Made by a program: the position numbers and the translations under genes. From positions 186,001 through 250,000 of the forward strand of contig JAJTWR010000475.1 in NCBI GenBank assembly GCA_021613335.1: DNA of 64,000 nt. The letters are read 5' to 3'. The notes beneath the pieces are model-generated. The model did no database searches and was not told where the DNA came from. It was given only the letters and a program-made list of their open reading frames with translations. The stretch comes from Whitmania pigra. Its lineage: Eukaryota; Annelida; Clitellata; Hirudinida; Haemopidae. Positions within the stretch are counted from its first letter, which is position 1. Every line of letters starts with the position of its first letter. This document shows positions 46,366 through 56,092 of this stretch, piece after piece.

Positions 46366-46686
46366 TCAAGCGCTGGTCAGCAGCTTGAGCCCCAAGATCC
46401 CGGCCACAATCAAACCGATGCAAGCGATCCGGGCAATGTCTGCCGATTCGCCAAACAGAAACAGACCGGCAATGGCAGTGCCAACCGTGCCAATACCGGT
46501 CCACACGGCATAGGCCGTGCCCAAGGGCAGGGTACGCAGGGCCAAGCCCAACAGCGTCAGGCTGACGATCATGCTGACCACCGTTGCCAGGCTTGGCCAC
46601 AGGCGGGTAAAACCGTCGGTATATTTAAGCCCGACCGCCCAGCCGATTTCAGTTAGGCCAGCGGCCAGCAAAATTAACCATGCCAT
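46366..46686 (-). CDS. gdx: Small multidrug resistance protein of the guanidinium exporter type (Gdx/SugE)
   Basis: 106 residues, four membrane helices, dual-topology SMR family. The N-terminus [25 protein letters not shown] carries the essential Glu13 and the GWAVGLK signature of the Gdx (formerly SugE) branch, which exports guanidinium rather than hydrophobic drugs. No guanidine riboswitch was seen in the 70 bases before it. The pal terminator (minus strand) lies upstream, so it may have its own promoter. Confidence 0.88.
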   Translation of the reverse strand: MAWLILLAAGLTEIGWAVGLKYTDGFTRLWPSLATVVSMIVSLTLLGLALRTLPLGTAYAVWTGIGTVGTAIAGLFLFGESADIARIACIGLIVAGILGLKLLTSA

Positions 46687-46759
46687 AGGAAAGCTCCCAT
46701 CATCAGAACCGGAGTAGCCGGTAGTTGACCATTTTCCTTAGATAGGGCAGCCGGCAGTG

Positions 46760-46796
46760 AAAAAAAGAAAACACCGGCCAGAAAACTGGCCGGTGT
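46760..46796 (-). terminator. Rho-independent terminator downstream of pal
   Basis: 11-bp perfect inverted repeat ACACCGGCCAG (46771-46781) / CTGGCCGGTGT (46786-46796) with a four-base loop, followed on the minus strand by a T-rich tract (46760-46770). It lies 44 bases past the pal stop and ends the long Ruv-Tol-Pal transcript. Confidence 0.9.
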
Positions 46797-46839
46797 CCTC
46801 AATTTTAGACCTTCGCTTGGAAAGGCCGACCGTCGATCG

Positions 46840-47328
46840 TCACTGAACGACCGAAACGCCCCGACGATTTTGCGCCCAGGCCGCTTCGTTCGAGCCGAGA
46901 ACCGCCGGACGTTCCTTGCCATAGGAAATGGTCTGCAAACGCGACGCTGCAATGCCAAGGGCGGCCAGATAATCCTTGGCGGCATTGGCGCGGCGTTCGC
47001 CGAGAGCCAAGTTGTATTCGCGAGTGCCGCGTTCGTCAGCGTGACCTTCGATCACGAAACGGACGTTCGGATACTTGCGCAGCCAAGCAGCCTGCCGTTC
47101 CAAGGTGGCTCTGGCTTCGGGCGTCAGATCGAAACGATCGAAATTGTAGAAAACGCGATCGCCGACATTGACCGCCAAATCTTCCTGACTGCCAGGAACC
47201 GGGCCGCGTTGGCTCGTCGTACCGGTGCCGCCGCCGGCGCCGCCGGTATTGGCTGAGTTATCTGGTGTGGATTCGCAGGCGGCCAGCAGCAGCACGGCGG
47301 CGAAAGCAGAGAGAACCTTCATGCGCAT
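46840..47328 (-). CDS. pal: Peptidoglycan-associated lipoprotein Pal
   Basis: Outer-membrane lipoprotein that ties the envelope to peptidoglycan and works with TolAB. 162 residues. Signal peptide with lipobox LLLAAC (acylated Cys at about 18), a Gly/Thr-rich linker, then the OmpA domain VFYNFDRFDLTPEARATLERQA, IEGHADERGTREYNLALGERRANAAKDYL with the meso-DAP-binding Asp and Arg. 136 bases after tolB, so it may have an extra promoter as well as read-through. Confidence 0.95.
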   Translation of the reverse strand: MRMKVLSAFAAVLLLAACESTPDNSANTGGAGGGTGTTSQRGPVPGSQEDLAVNVGDRVFYNFDRFDLTPEARATLERQAAWLRKYPNVRFVIEGHADERGTREYNLALGERRANAAKDYLAALGIAASRLQTISYGKERPAVLGSNEAAWAQNRRGVSVVQ

Positions 47329-47464
47329 GGTAAGACCCCTCAGCTTGAAAAAAGCTGATTGTTGTGATGCTCGAGGAAGCGCTCAGCTCGCCGCCATACA
47401 CTTCGACCAACGAAGGAGCACACCGACGAGCGGATGAAACGCGCGGGACTATACGAGCGCTGCA

Positions 47465-48805
47465 TCATGGAATCAAGGGGCTCCATGCCGGATCGCTCGC
47501 ATCGGTTGGCGTAATCAGTTCGCGCATGTTGCGCCCGGTGATATCCGCCATGACCAGTCTGGAAGAACCGCCGCGTCCGTTATTGTCGGTCGGCGATTGG
47601 CGGAAAAACATCAAAACCCGCCCGTTTGGCGCCCAGGTTGGTCCTTCATCCAAATAACTTTCCGATAAAATCCGCTCGCCCGAGCCATCTGGACGGATGA
47701 CGCCAATACTAAATCTGCCGTTCGATTGTATTTTGGTAAAAGCGATCAGATCGCCGCGCGGCGACCATACCGGCGTTGCATAACGGCCTTGTCCAAAACT
47801 GATCCGTTGAACATTTGAACCGTCGGCGCCCATGACATAAATCTGCTGGCTGCCGCCGCGATCGGAATTGAAGGTGATGCGAGCGCCATCGGGGGAAAAA
47901 CACGGCGAGGTGTCGATGGCCGGGTGGTTGGTCAACTGAATTTTACGGCGCGAGCGTAAATCGAGCGTATAAATCTCGGTATTCCCCGATTCAGCCATGC
48001 TCATCACCACCTTGTTGCCGTCGGGAGAAAAACGCGGCGCGAACGTCATGCCGGGAAAATCGCCAACCACTTCTTGTTGCCCGCTGTCGATATTGAACAG
48101 ATAAACGCGCGGCTTGTTGTTGAAATAGCTGAGATAGGTGATTTCACGCGCCGAGGGCGAAAAACGCGGCGTCAACACTAAGGTTCGCTCGTCGGTCAAA
48201 AAACGGTTTTCCGCTCCGTCTTGATCCATGATCGCCAGACGCTTGATCCGTTTCGTTTGCGGGCCGGTTTCGGCGATATAGATGATCTGGGTATCGAAAT
48301 AACCTTCCTCGCCGGTGATGCGCTTATAGATGGCATCGGCAATCTTATGCGCAACCCGCCTCCAGCCTTGCGATGGCGCGGTCAGGGCCTGGCCTTCCAT
48401 TTGCATCTCGCCGAACACGTCCCACAAGCGAAATTCCACCCGCAGCCGGCCATCGCCCAACATGGCGGCGTTTCCGCTGACCAGCGCCTGCGCGCCGATG
48501 ACCCGCCAATCGCTAAAACGCGGTTGGGCGCCGATGGCTTCGGGCTGTTGAACATGGGCGGCCTTGTCGATGGGCTTGAACAGCCCCGAGCGCTCCAGAT
48601 CGGCCGCCACCGCCGCCGCGATATCGCGACCGTAGCGCGAACCGTCGCCGGCGCCGGCGCCGGACAGATCGGTAACGGCGATGGGCATCGGCTGCGGATT
48701 GCCGCGGGTGATGTCGATGCGCACTTCGGCGCGGGCAAGCCCGGCGGCGCAGACGAGACCAAAAGCGATGAGAAGGCGGCAGGCTGTGGATCCGTATCGT
48801 GTCAT
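47465..48805 (-). CDS. tolB: Tol-Pal system protein TolB
   Basis: Periplasmic six-bladed beta-propeller of the Tol-Pal complex. 446 residues. Signal peptide [16 protein letters not shown]-terminal domain with [20 protein letters not shown], and repeated propeller units ([52 protein letters not shown]). The ATG at 48805 overlaps the tolA stop (ATGA), so translation is coupled. The usual downstream partner pal follows. Confidence 0.95.
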   Translation of the reverse strand: MTRYGSTACRLLIAFGLVCAAGLARAEVRIDITRGNPQPMPIAVTDLSGAGAGDGSRYGRDIAAAVAADLERSGLFKPIDKAAHVQQPEAIGAQPRFSDWRVIGAQALVSGNAAMLGDGRLRVEFRLWDVFGEMQMEGQALTAPSQGWRRVAHKIADAIYKRITGEEGYFDTQIIYIAETGPQTKRIKRLAIMDQDGAENRFLTDERTLVLTPRFSPSAREITYLSYFNNKPRVYLFNIDSGQQEVVGDFPGMTFAPRFSPDGNKVVMSMAESGNTEIYTLDLRSRRKIQLTNHPAIDTSPCFSPDGARITFNSDRGGSQQIYVMGADGSNVQRISFGQGRYATPVWSPRGDLIAFTKIQSNGRFSIGVIRPDGSGERILSESYLDEGPTWAPNGRVLMFFRQSPTDNNGRGGSSRLVMADITGRNMRELITPTDASDPAWSPLIP

Positions 48806-49753
48806 AGACCAAAATCCCTTGGATCGAAGTTCAAAACGATCGTGCGCCATTGATCATAAGAGCCGGCGGGCAGCGGCAATTTGTTGCAAACCGGATTCAT
48901 CACCGCGCGGCGCGCACTTTCGGCTGCTGAGCGATAGAAAGAATCGCGCGCGGCGCGCGCCGGGTCCATCAGCTCCGTTACCCGCCACCGTTCCGTCGGC
49001 ATTCATATATAACCGAATTTTCCACCGTTAGCGATTTGGCATTCAAAATTCCGGCATCGAAGTTCCAGCAAGGCTGAATTGCCCGCCTGACGCCGTCGAT
49101 TTCAGCGGCTGAAATCGGCCGGTCGGGGTTGTTTCGGGCCGGAACTGCGCGGCCCGTCCGCTACCTGCGCCACGGCAGGCCGTGGCGGCGTTACCGCTTG
49201 CGGCGGCGCTGGCTTGGTCTTCACCGATTGATCGACGGCTTTTTGCATTTGCTCGAAAAAATCATCTTTGGGTTTCGGCGGCTCTGGTTTGGGTTTCGGC
49301 GGTTCCGGCTTTGGTTTTGGCTCTGGTTCCGGTTTTGGCTCCGGTTTTGGCTCCGGCTTCGGCTCCGGTTTCGGCTCTGGCTTCGGCTCTGGCTTCGGTT
49401 CCGGTTTTCGGTTCTGGCTTCGGCTCCGGTTTTGGCTCTGGCTTCGGCTCCGGTTTTGGCTCTGGCTTCGGTTCCGGTTTCGGCTCTGGCTTCGGCTCTG
49501 GCTTCGGTTCCGGTTTCGGCTCTGGCTTCGGCTCTGGCTTCGGTTCCGGTTTTGGCGGTGGCGCTTCCGCCTTTTTCGTCTGATGGGGGTTCGGCGCCGC
49601 CGCGTTCGGCAATTGCGAGACCGTTACGATATCGACGCTGATCACCGGCTCCGGCTCGACAGGCGGCCGGGCGATTCGCGGCAGACCGAACAGAGCGATC
49701 AGCAATATCAAAACATGAAGAAGCGCCGATATGGCCGCCGGCTTGCGTATCAT
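48802..49753 (-). pseudogene. tolA: tolA with four homopolymer frameshifts
   Basis: TolA links the inner-membrane TolQR motor to Pal and TolB. The start MIRKPAAISALLHVLILLIAL is a normal anchor. It is followed by a long Pro-Glu-Pro-Lys repeat (about 49405-49565), then DDFFEQMQKAVDQSV, and a C-terminal domain with RPISAAEIDGVRRAIQPCWNFDAG and ARDSFYRSAAESARRAV, ending at 48802. Four one-base insertions break it: TTTT at 49404-49407, GGGG at 49125-49128, TTTT at 49018-49021 and CCC at 48981-48983 (plus-strand letters). Dropping one base at each restores a full TolA. Neighbours tolQ, tolR, tolB and pal are intact. This pattern suits sequencing error, though loss cannot be excluded. Confidence 0.85.
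49405..49565 (-). repeat. Pro-Glu-Pro-Lys-encoding repeat in tolA
   Basis: Near-identical 12-base units (plus strand GGCTTCGGCTCT and variants) coding for PEPK repeats in the TolA linker. The repeat is devoid of stop codons in several frames on both strands, which creates long false frames. Repeats of this kind are prone to unit gain or loss and to assembly error. Confidence 0.85.
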
Positions 49754-49766
49754 GGTCGAAAGACAC

Positions 49767-50231
49767 TCAGCGGTTGGACCGGCGTTGCTGCGTTGCCGGC
49801 GTTCCGGGCAATTCGGCGATCAGGGATACTTTTTGAAAGCCGGCGGCCGCGACCAGCCCCATGACCTCCATCACCCGGCCGTAATTCATGCCCTTATCGC
49901 CGCGAACGTAAATGGCGGTATCGGGTTTCGAGGCGGTGATAGCTTTCAGGCGCGGCACCAGCTGATCCTCGGTGATTTCGGTTTCCTGAATGAAAATCCG
50001 GCCTTTGCCATCGAGCGAGATGGTCAGGGGTTCGATCTTGTCGTTCAGGCTGGCGGCCGTCGTTTTCGGCAGATCCACCGGGACGCCCACGGTCATCAAC
50101 GGCGCGGTGACCATGAAAACGACCAGCAGCACCAGCATGACATCGACCAGGGGGGTGACGTTGATCTCGCTCATGGTGGCGCGGCGATGCCCGCCGCTTT
50201 TGCGTGAGCCGGCATTCAAGGAGACGGCCAT
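49767..50231 (-). CDS. tolR: Tol-Pal system protein TolR (ExbD family)
   Basis: 154 residues. One membrane helix with the conserved Asp: [25 protein letters not shown], then a periplasmic domain ([34 protein letters not shown]). TolR with TolQ forms the proton-driven motor of the Tol complex. The ATG at 50231 is three bases after the tolQ stop; a GTG codon just before it also exists. AAAGG lies upstream. Confidence 0.95.
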   Translation of the reverse strand: MAVSLNAGSRKSGGHRRATMSEINVTPLVDVMLVLLVVFMVTAPLMTVGVPVDLPKTTAASLNDKIEPLTISLDGKGRIFIQETEITEDQLVPRLKAITASKPDTAIYVRGDKGMNYGRVMEVMGLVAAAGFQKVSLIAELPGTPATQQRRSNR

Positions 50232-50234
50232 CAC

Positions 50235-50948
50235 TTAGTGCCTTTCGTCCAGCTGGCGGGACATGATAGCGCCGAATTCGCCGGCGAACGTCTCCAGCCG
50301 ATTGAAAAAACGACCGAGATCGCTGTTGATTTTGTTATAGGCCAGCACCGCCGGGATAGCGGCAACCAACCCGAGCGCGGTGGCAAAAAGCGCTTCGGCA
50401 ATCCCCGGGGCAACCACGGCCAAGCTGGTATTCTTGGCCGCGGCGATCGAGGAAAAGCTGTTCATGATGCCCCAAACGGTGCCGAACAAGCCAATGAACG
50501 GCGCAGTCGAACCGATCGACCCCAAAAACGGCACCCATTTTTCCAGCCTTTCCATTTCGCGGGTGATGGTAACGTTCATCACCCGTTCGATACGCTGCTG
50601 CAGGCTGGACAAGGCCGCCGGTTGCGCTGGCAAACCGCGTGCGGCGGTACGCCGCCATTCGCGCATCGCGGCAACGAATACCGCTGACAACGGATCGGTT
50701 GGACGATTGCCGATGCGGTCATACAATTCCTCCAGCGATCCGCCCGACCAAAAGGCTTCCTCGAACTGATCGGCCAGCGTTACCATGCGCCGCAATTTCA
50801 ACAGCTTGTCGATAATGATCGTCCAGCACCAGAAAGAAGCCGCCACCAAAATCGCCATGACCGATTTGACCAGCAAATCGGCCTGCATGAACAGCCCCAA
50901 CATAGACAGATCGTGGGCGACTCCCACTGCCTCGATGCCGTGTTCCAT
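50235..50948 (-). CDS. tolQ: Tol-Pal system protein TolQ (ExbB/MotA family)
   Basis: 237 residues, three membrane helices. MotA/ExbB domain with [41 protein letters not shown] and [20 protein letters not shown], the parts that form the proton channel with TolR. Starts 17 bases after ybgC stops. Intact. Confidence 0.96.
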   Translation of the reverse strand: MEHGIEAVGVAHDLSMLGLFMQADLLVKSVMAILVAASFWCWTIIIDKLLKLRRMVTLADQFEEAFWSGGSLEELYDRIGNRPTDPLSAVFVAAMREWRRTAARGLPAQPAALSSLQQRIERVMNVTITREMERLEKWVPFLGSIGSTAPFIGLFGTVWGIMNSFSSIAAAKNTSLAVVAPGIAEALFATALGLVAAIPAVLAYNKINSDLGRFFNRLETFAGEFGAIMSRQLDERH

Positions 50949-50964
50949 TTAGTCAGCGGCTCCT

Positions 50965-51411
50965 TTATGCCGTGTCCTTGCCGGTCGACACTGTCGGCGC
51001 GGCCATCATCAAAGTTGGGTGCCGTTGCAGCGCATAACGCAACTCTTCCGGCACCCGCGCGGGCTTGAATTGACCGTCGATACAGACTAAACGCACCAGA
51101 ATTGTGACCAAATCCTGGCCGTTGGCGCGAATTTTTTGCGCAATCTCCAGCGAGGCGCCCCCCAGCGTCTTGATTTGGCTGACGATCGTCAGGATATCGC
51201 CCAACCGGGCTGGTGCCAGGAAATCGATATGACAGGCGCGAACGGCGAAAGCCCGCCCGTTTGCCGCCGATAAGGGGGCCGGGGCATAGCCTGCGGTTTG
51301 CAGCATTTCGCCCCGGGCGCGCTCGGCGATGATCAGGTAATTAGCGTGATAAACCACGCCGCCGGTATCGGTATCGGCATAATGCACCCGCCAGGCCAAT
51401 TCATGCCCCAT
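50965..51411 (-). CDS. ybgC: Tol-Pal-associated acyl-CoA thioesterase YbgC
   Basis: About 148 residues of a single hot-dog domain. The 4HBT signature WRVHYADTDTGGVVYHANYLIIAERARGEML contains the catalytic Asp. YbgC hydrolyses short acyl-CoAs and is regularly the first gene of the tol-pal cluster. The frame opens earlier, but the ATG at 51411 lies 29 bases after the ruvB stop and gives the family start. Confidence 0.9.
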   Translation of the reverse strand: MGHELAWRVHYADTDTGGVVYHANYLIIAERARGEMLQTAGYAPAPLSAANGRAFAVRACHIDFLAPARLGDILTIVSQIKTLGGASLEIAQKIRANGQDLVTILVRLVCIDGQFKPARVPEELRYALQRHPTLMMAAPTVSTGKDTA

Positions 51412-51439
51412 CGGCCCGATCCGCCCGCAAGCAGGCCAC

Positions 51440-52478
51440 TCATGCATCATCGTCAACTTGTCCCAATAATTCCAGTTGTCGTTCCAAATCGCGCGGCGGC
51501 TTGCGCTCGAGATACCGCCAGCCTTCGGGAGCGAGCATGCGCCCGCGCGACGTGCGCTGGATCAAGCCTTGCTGCATCAAAAACGGCTCGATCACTTCCT
51601 CTAGGACGTCACGTTCATCGGCAAGCGTGGCAGCCAAGCTCTCCACCCCCGCGGGCCCGCCTTGGAAAGTGTCGGCCAAAACAACCGAGATAGCGGCGAT
51701 CCTGGGCATCCAACCCCATCCGGTCAACCTCCATCTGCATCAAGGCGGCATCGGCCGCCCTGGCATCGACCGGCGATACCCCGGCGACAACGCAAAAATC
51801 CCGCACCCGGCGCAACAATCGCCCGGCAACCCGCGGCGTTCCGCGCGAGCGCCGCGCCACCTCGATCGCGCCATCATGGGCAAGATCCATCGTCAGCAGC
51901 CGCGCTGCCCGTTCGACGATACGGGTGAGATCGGCTACCTCGTACAAATGCAGCCGCAATGGAATGCCGAAGCGCTCGCGCAAAGGCCGGGTGATCAGCC
52001 CTGAACGGGTGGTTGCCGCCACCAGGGTGAAAGGCGGCAAGTCGATGCGCACCGAGCGCGCCGCCGGCCCTTCGCCAATGATCAGATCAAGCTGAAAATC
52101 CTCCATCGCCGGATAGAGAATTTCTTCGACCGCGGGGTTGAGACGGTGAATTTCATCAATGAACAGGACGTCGCGGGGCTGAAGATTGGTCAGTAAGGCC
52201 GCCAGATCCCCGGCTTTGGCGATTACCGGCCCCGAGGTCGCCCGAAACCCAACCCCCAGCTCACGCGCAACGATCTGCGCCAAGGTGGTTTTACCCAGCC
52301 CCGGCGGGCCAAATAGCAATACATGATCGAGCGCTTCGCCGCGTGCGCGCGCCGCTTCGACGAATACCGCCAAATTGTCGCACGCCGTCCGCTGACCGAC
52401 AAAGTCGCTCAGCCTGGCCGGACGCAAGGCCGCCTCGCCGCCTTCGGCGATCGACGGATCGACCAACCGGCCGGTCAT
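51440..52478 (-). pseudogene. ruvB: ruvB with a single T insertion
   Basis: Holliday-junction helicase motor. Residues 1 to about 265 are normal: Walker [18 protein letters not shown], Walker [17 protein letters not shown], sensor and arginine finger region [19 protein letters not shown]. At the AAAA of 51678-51681 (plus strand) the frame shifts. The rest ([35 protein letters not shown]) lies in the next frame down to 51440. Removing one base restores [15 protein letters not shown], a normal RuvB. The break leaves the ATPase domains but loses the DNA-binding winged helix. Start overlaps ruvA by ATGA. Confidence 0.9.
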
Positions 52479-53098
52479 CGGCTCAACTCCCTCAAAGCGC
52501 TCTTGACCAGCGCATCGAAGCTCACCGGTTCCGGCAAAGCCAGCGCCGCCGCGCGAACGGCGGTAAACGCCTCGCTGCCGCCATAGCCAAGATTGGTCAG
52601 AGCCGAAACCGCATCGATATGCGCTGGCGTCAACGCGCTCGCCGGGCTGTTCTCCCTCCCGATCGCCGCGCCGGCCCGGTTGATCGGCCCTAGCGCCGCC
52701 GCCCCGGCCTTATCGCGCAGTTCCGCCAGAACGCGCGCCGCGAGCTTGGCACCAACGCCATCGGCGCGTTGCAACGCCGTCCGGTCGCCGGCTGCGATGG
52801 CCGCGATCAGGGCTTCGGGCGACAACACGGTCAAAATCGCCAGAGCAACTCTGGACCCAACCCCTTGAACGGTTTGCAACAGCCGGAACCATTCGCGTTC
52901 CTCGCCATCCCAAAAACCGAACAAGTGCAAGGCATCCGCGCGCAAATGCGTTTCCACCGCCAAAGCAACCGGCTCACCCAACGTCAGCCGCCCCAAGGTC
53001 AGGCCCGAGCAACTCACCAGATAGCCTACGCCACCAACGTCGATCACCGCCCAACCAGGTCCGAGCGAATCGACAAAGCCGCGTAATTTGGCGATCAT
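52475..53098 (-). CDS. ruvA: Holliday junction branch-migration protein RuvA
   Basis: 207 residues. Domain I oligonucleotide-binding fold ([28 protein letters not shown]), domain II with helix-hairpin-helix [20 protein letters not shown] and [19 protein letters not shown], and a flexible linker followed by the RuvB-binding domain III ([22 protein letters not shown]). Length a little above usual. Overlaps both ruvC and ruvB by ATGA, giving a tight ruvCAB operon. Confidence 0.95.
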   Translation of the reverse strand: MIAKLRGFVDSLGPGWAVIDVGGVGYLVSCSGLTLGRLTLGEPVALAVETHLRADALHLFGFWDGEEREWFRLLQTVQGVGSRVALAILTVLSPEALIAAIAAGDRTALQRADGVGAKLAARVLAELRDKAGAAALGPINRAGAAIGRENSPASALTPAHIDAVSALTNLGYGGSEAFTAVRAAALALPEPVSFDALVKSALRELSR

Positions 53099-53904
53099 AC
53101 GCCGCTCCCTGCGTCAGGCGATGCCGCCAAAGCGGCATGAATGCGCGCCACCACCTGCTCAGGCTGGTCAGTGACATCGCCCGGCCAAATCCGCAACAAC
53201 CGATAGCCGGCCATGCTGAGCCTGGCTCGATGACGCGCGTCGAGAACGCCTTCCGCCGCGACCACCAGCCGGCTGCGCGCATCCATCAGCGCCACCGGCT
53301 GACCGGCGATCGTGCCGGCGGCAAAGCGCCCTGGAAGCGCTCGCTCGATCAGCGCCGTCAGCGCCGCCGGCGCGGTTTTCTCTTCTTCCTGGCGCGCGAT
53401 TCGCGCACCGCGCTGCACGGCCCGGCTGGCCCAGGCGGTTTGAGCATGATGAACATGGCACAAAGCAACGCCCATGGCATCGGCCGCGTCGGTTGAGGGC
53501 AGGTTCAAACCGGGCAACAATCTGTGCACCATGGCGATCATCTGCTCCTTGCTCGCATTGCCCGAGCCCACGAGCGATTTTTTCACCCGCTTTGCGGCAT
53601 ATTCATGCACCTCCAAACCGGCAAGCGCCGGCACCAGCAAGCTAACGGCGCGAGCATGGCCCAGTTTCAAAGTCGAAGACGGGTTGGTATTGACGAAGGT
53701 TTCCTCTACCGCCGCCATATCGGGTTGATAGCGACGCACGATATCGACCAGTCCATGGTGAATCTGACTCAACCGTTCGGCGAGCGGGGCTTTGGCCGTT
53801 GTGATCACCACCCCGCATGCAACTGCGACACAACGCCCGTCGCAAGCGTCCAGAATCCCCCAACCGGTTCGCTGCAACCCAGGATCCAACCCGATTACCC
53901 GCAT
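53095..53904 (-). CDS. ruvC: Holliday junction resolvase RuvC with a C-terminal DUF559/Vsr-like extension
   Basis: 269 residues, about 100 longer than usual. Residues 1-160 are a normal RuvC: VIGLDPGLQRTGWG (Asp7), AAVEETFVNTNPSSTLKLG (Glu), VKKSLVGSGNASKEQM and STDAADAMGVALCHVHH (two Asp). The extension (about 163-269) ends with RLVVAAEGVLDARHRARLSMAGYRLLRIWPGDV and VVARIHAAL, which resembles the DUF559/Vsr endonuclease fold. The usual acidic E-x-D/K site looks degenerate, so it may act as a structural or DNA-binding unit. The frame is continuous. GAAGGAG before ATG 53904 decides the start. Confidence 0.88.
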   Translation of the reverse strand: MRVIGLDPGLQRTGWGILDACDGRCVAVACGVVITTAKAPLAERLSQIHHGLVDIVRRYQPDMAAVEETFVNTNPSSTLKLGHARAVSLLVPALAGLEVHEYAAKRVKKSLVGSGNASKEQMIAMVHRLLPGLNLPSTDAADAMGVALCHVHHAQTAWASRAVQRGARIARQEEEKTAPAALTALIERALPGRFAAGTIAGQPVALMDARSRLVVAAEGVLDARHRARLSMAGYRLLRIWPGDVTDQPEQVVARIHAALAASPDAGSGV

Positions 53905-53941
53905 CCGTACTCCTTCGTCGCGCACCAGGCGATCTCGACGT

Positions 53942-54691
53942 TCAGGCGGTCAGCCGCGCCAGCACGTCTTCGGCGACGTCGTAGTTGGCGGTGACGCTCT
54001 GTACATCGTCGTTATCGTCCAGGGTTTCCAGCAGCTTAAACAATTTGGCGGCGGGATCTTCCGCCACCGGGATCAGATTGTACGGTTTCCACCCAAGCCC
54101 AGCCGATTGCGGCGCCCCGAACGTCGCTTCCAATCGCTCGCGCACCTCGTTGAGCGCCTCGGGCGCGCAGATGATCTCATGCCCGTCATCGTCGCTTTCA
54201 ACATTGTCGGCGCCGGCTTCCAGCGCCGCGTCGAACATGGCATCGGCGCTGGCGGCATCGGCGCTATAACGCACCGCGCCGATCCGCTCGAACATGAAGC
54301 TGACTGAATTGGTTTCGCCCAGCGAACCGCCGGATTTGGTAAAGGCCGAGCGGATCTCGCCGGCGGTGCGGTTGCGATTGTCGGTCATCGCCTCGACGAT
54401 CACCGCCACGCCGCCTGGACCGTATCCTTCATAGCGGACTTCCTCGTAAACCGTCCCGTCTTCGCCGCCGGCGCCGCGTTTGATGGCGCGATCGATCGTA
54501 TCCTTGGGCATATTGGCGTGACGGGCCGCCATGATGGCCGCGCGCAAACGCGGATTGGCATTAGGGTCAGGAGCGCCAGTCTTTGCCGAAACGGTCAGTT
54601 CGCGAATCAGCTTGGTGAAAATTTTACCCCGCTTGGCATCCTGCGCGCCTTTGCGGTGCATGATATTCTTGAATTGGGAATGGCCGGCCAT
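53942..54691 (-). CDS. yebC: YebC/PmpR-family protein (TACO1 family)
   Basis: 249 residues. Typical start [32 protein letters not shown], then [22 protein letters not shown] and the C-terminal [11 protein letters not shown]. Family members act as DNA-binding regulators or in translation of polyproline stretches. It precedes ruvC in many bacteria. No partner function can be read beyond this. Confidence 0.95.
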   Translation of the reverse strand: MAGHSQFKNIMHRKGAQDAKRGKIFTKLIRELTVSAKTGAPDPNANPRLRAAIMAARHANMPKDTIDRAIKRGAGGEDGTVYEEVRYEGYGPGGVAVIVEAMTDNRNRTAGEIRSAFTKSGGSLGETNSVSFMFERIGAVRYSADAASADAMFDAALEAGADNVESDDDGHEIICAPEALNEVRERLEATFGAPQSAGLGWKPYNLIPVAEDPAAKLFKLLETLDDNDDVQSVTANYDVAEDVLARLTA

Positions 54692-54901
54692 AACGCTTCA
54701 GCTTCTTTCACGCCTTGAGAAACGCTCTCTTAGCATAGCCAACTGTCCACGGGCAGTCTGCTTTGCGCAAAAAATCGAGCCAGTCATAAAAAGCTTCAGC
54801 AGGCTGCTGAAAAACCCGCCCCTTCCTCGATTGGTAAAGCATGGTTCAATTAACGAAGATTTAATTTTAACTTTCCGTTCGCCTGCGCCGATGATGACCG
54901 C

Positions 54902-55111
54902 ATGATGCAACGCATATTCCCTGTCCTCATGCTTGCTGGCATATGCGCCGGGCTGGCCGGGTGCAGCCGGCCCGGTTCGCCGCTGTCGGCGCTGGGCATG
55001 GTCCGGCCACGGGTGGCGACGGCAGCGCCGGCGCCATCGACAAACGATGGCGTGGCGCTTGCCGCCACGCCGCCGCCCTTATCCTATCCGCTGCAACGCC
55101 CGGTTGCGTGA
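54902..55111 (+). CDS. Short lipoprotein, possibly the N-terminal part of a broken gene
   Basis: 69 residues. Signal peptide with lipobox LAGC (RIFPVLMLAGICAGLAGC), then a Pro/Ala-rich stretch ending TPPPLSYPLQRPVA. In another frame downstream similar Pro/Arg-rich sequence continues to about 55265, and the frame of the next gene can be read back as AASAPSLDFDML. This suggests the piece and 55283-55561 may once have been one lipoprotein. No family recognised. Confidence 0.5.
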   Translation: MMQRIFPVLMLAGICAGLAGCSRPGSPLSALGMVRPRVATAAPAPSTNDGVALAATPPPLSYPLQRPVA

Positions 55112-55282
55112 CGCCTCGCGCCGGCCGGTTGGCCCGGCATCGGCTGTCATCGTGCCGCGGGTGGCGCTTGAGCCGGGAACGCCGACGCCAGCGCGCGCGC
55201 CGCGTTCGCGCGTGGTGGTTGAGAGCGCTGCCAATGCCAGGACCGGCCGACAGCTGCTAGCGCGCCGTCTCTCGATTTCGAT

Positions 55283-55561
55283 ATGCTGGAAACCCGTTTA
55301 CGCGAAACGCCTGTGATCGGGGCGATGACCAAGCTGGTTTTGAAAAACCAGCTTGACGATCTGATCGCAGCCTTTGCCGCATATCATAAGGGCGGTTCTC
55401 CGGTCGAGCTCGCCGGGCTGCGCGAACGTTTCAGCTTGCTTTTGATGAAGGTTGTTTTGCTGTTACAGGACAAGGATGCAGAATTGACCGCCGATATCGA
55501 CCGCGCGCGCGACGGATTGTGGCAGACATTGTCCGATCCGCAGCGTTTTTCGCGTTTATGA
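55283..55561 (+). CDS. Conserved hypothetical helical protein, possibly C-terminal part of a broken lipoprotein
   Basis: 92 residues, highly helical (MLETRLRETPVIGAMTKLVLKNQ, LAGLRERFSLLLMKVVLLLQDKDAEL, DRARDGLWQTLSDPQRF). The pattern of LRET-AIG-TKL-LKNQ-DDL matches a small alphaproteobacterial family of unknown function, as far as I recall. No ribosome site precedes the ATG and the frame reads back into A-S-A-P-S-L-D-F-D, so the true start may be further upstream in a broken gene. Confidence 0.55.
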   Translation: MLETRLRETPVIGAMTKLVLKNQLDDLIAAFAAYHKGGSPVELAGLRERFSLLLMKVVLLLQDKDAELTADIDRARDGLWQTLSDPQRFSRL

Positions 55562-55737
55562 TGTTGAGGCCAAGTATCAGGACGACGAGGGCTGGGTCGA
55601 ACTGGCATGATGGCCAGCCCTGCTTCCTCATCTAGTGGGCATCAAGCGCCAGTTTACGAGTTGGACGCCTCCGGAAACTGGCGTTGGCGACGATTTTATG
55701 ATTCAATTGTCTGTATCGGTAGATGGATGGAGGCCTT

Positions 55738-56092
55738 GATGAAGGGTCAGGTTGGTTTCTGGGATTTCGAACACAGCCTTGAAGCTCTGTCGGCGGAAGG
55801 TAATCCGCTGGAGAAACTGGAGCGAACGGTCTGATTCGAGCAGTTTCGCCCGGCTCTGAGCAAGGCGGTTCGGCGTTCCGACCCCTCGAAAGGGGGACGC
55901 CCCGGGTTCGATGTGGCGCTGAAGTTCAAGATGCTGGTCTTGCAGGGCTCTATGGCCTGTCGCTCCAGCAGACGGCCTGCCAGGTGCAAGATCGCCTGAC
56001 CTGGGCTTCGGTTCTGCGGTTGCGTCCCGGCGAAGCGGTTCCCGAACGCCAATACGCTTGTGGGATTTTTCGCGAGGCGCTGATCAGGTCCT
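55738..56092 (+). pseudogene. IS5-type transposase remnant
   Basis: The 5' part of an IS5-family transposase: MKGQVGFWDFEHSLEALSAEG, NPLEKLERTV, an in-frame TGA at 55831-55833, then FEQFRPALSKAVRRSD and GGRPGFDVALKFKMLVLQG. A frameshift follows near 55950, and the rest reads SLQQTACQVQDRLTW and FREALI to about 56090, where the IS256-type element begins. The remainder of the IS5 gene is absent on the other side, so this is a fragment. Confidence 0.7.

Noticed and set aside
46687..46759. Possible guanidine riboswitch in front of gdx
   Set aside because: Gdx genes are often controlled by guanidine riboswitches, but the mini-ykkC pattern of two hairpins with ACGR loops, or other guanidine motifs, was not found in this short leader.
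49129..49864. Long open frames on the plus strand opposite tolA
   Set aside because: They arise from the PEPK-encoding repeat, which lacks stop codons in several frames. The products are Phe/Trp/Arg or Gly/Ser/Phe repeats without any start signal or homology.
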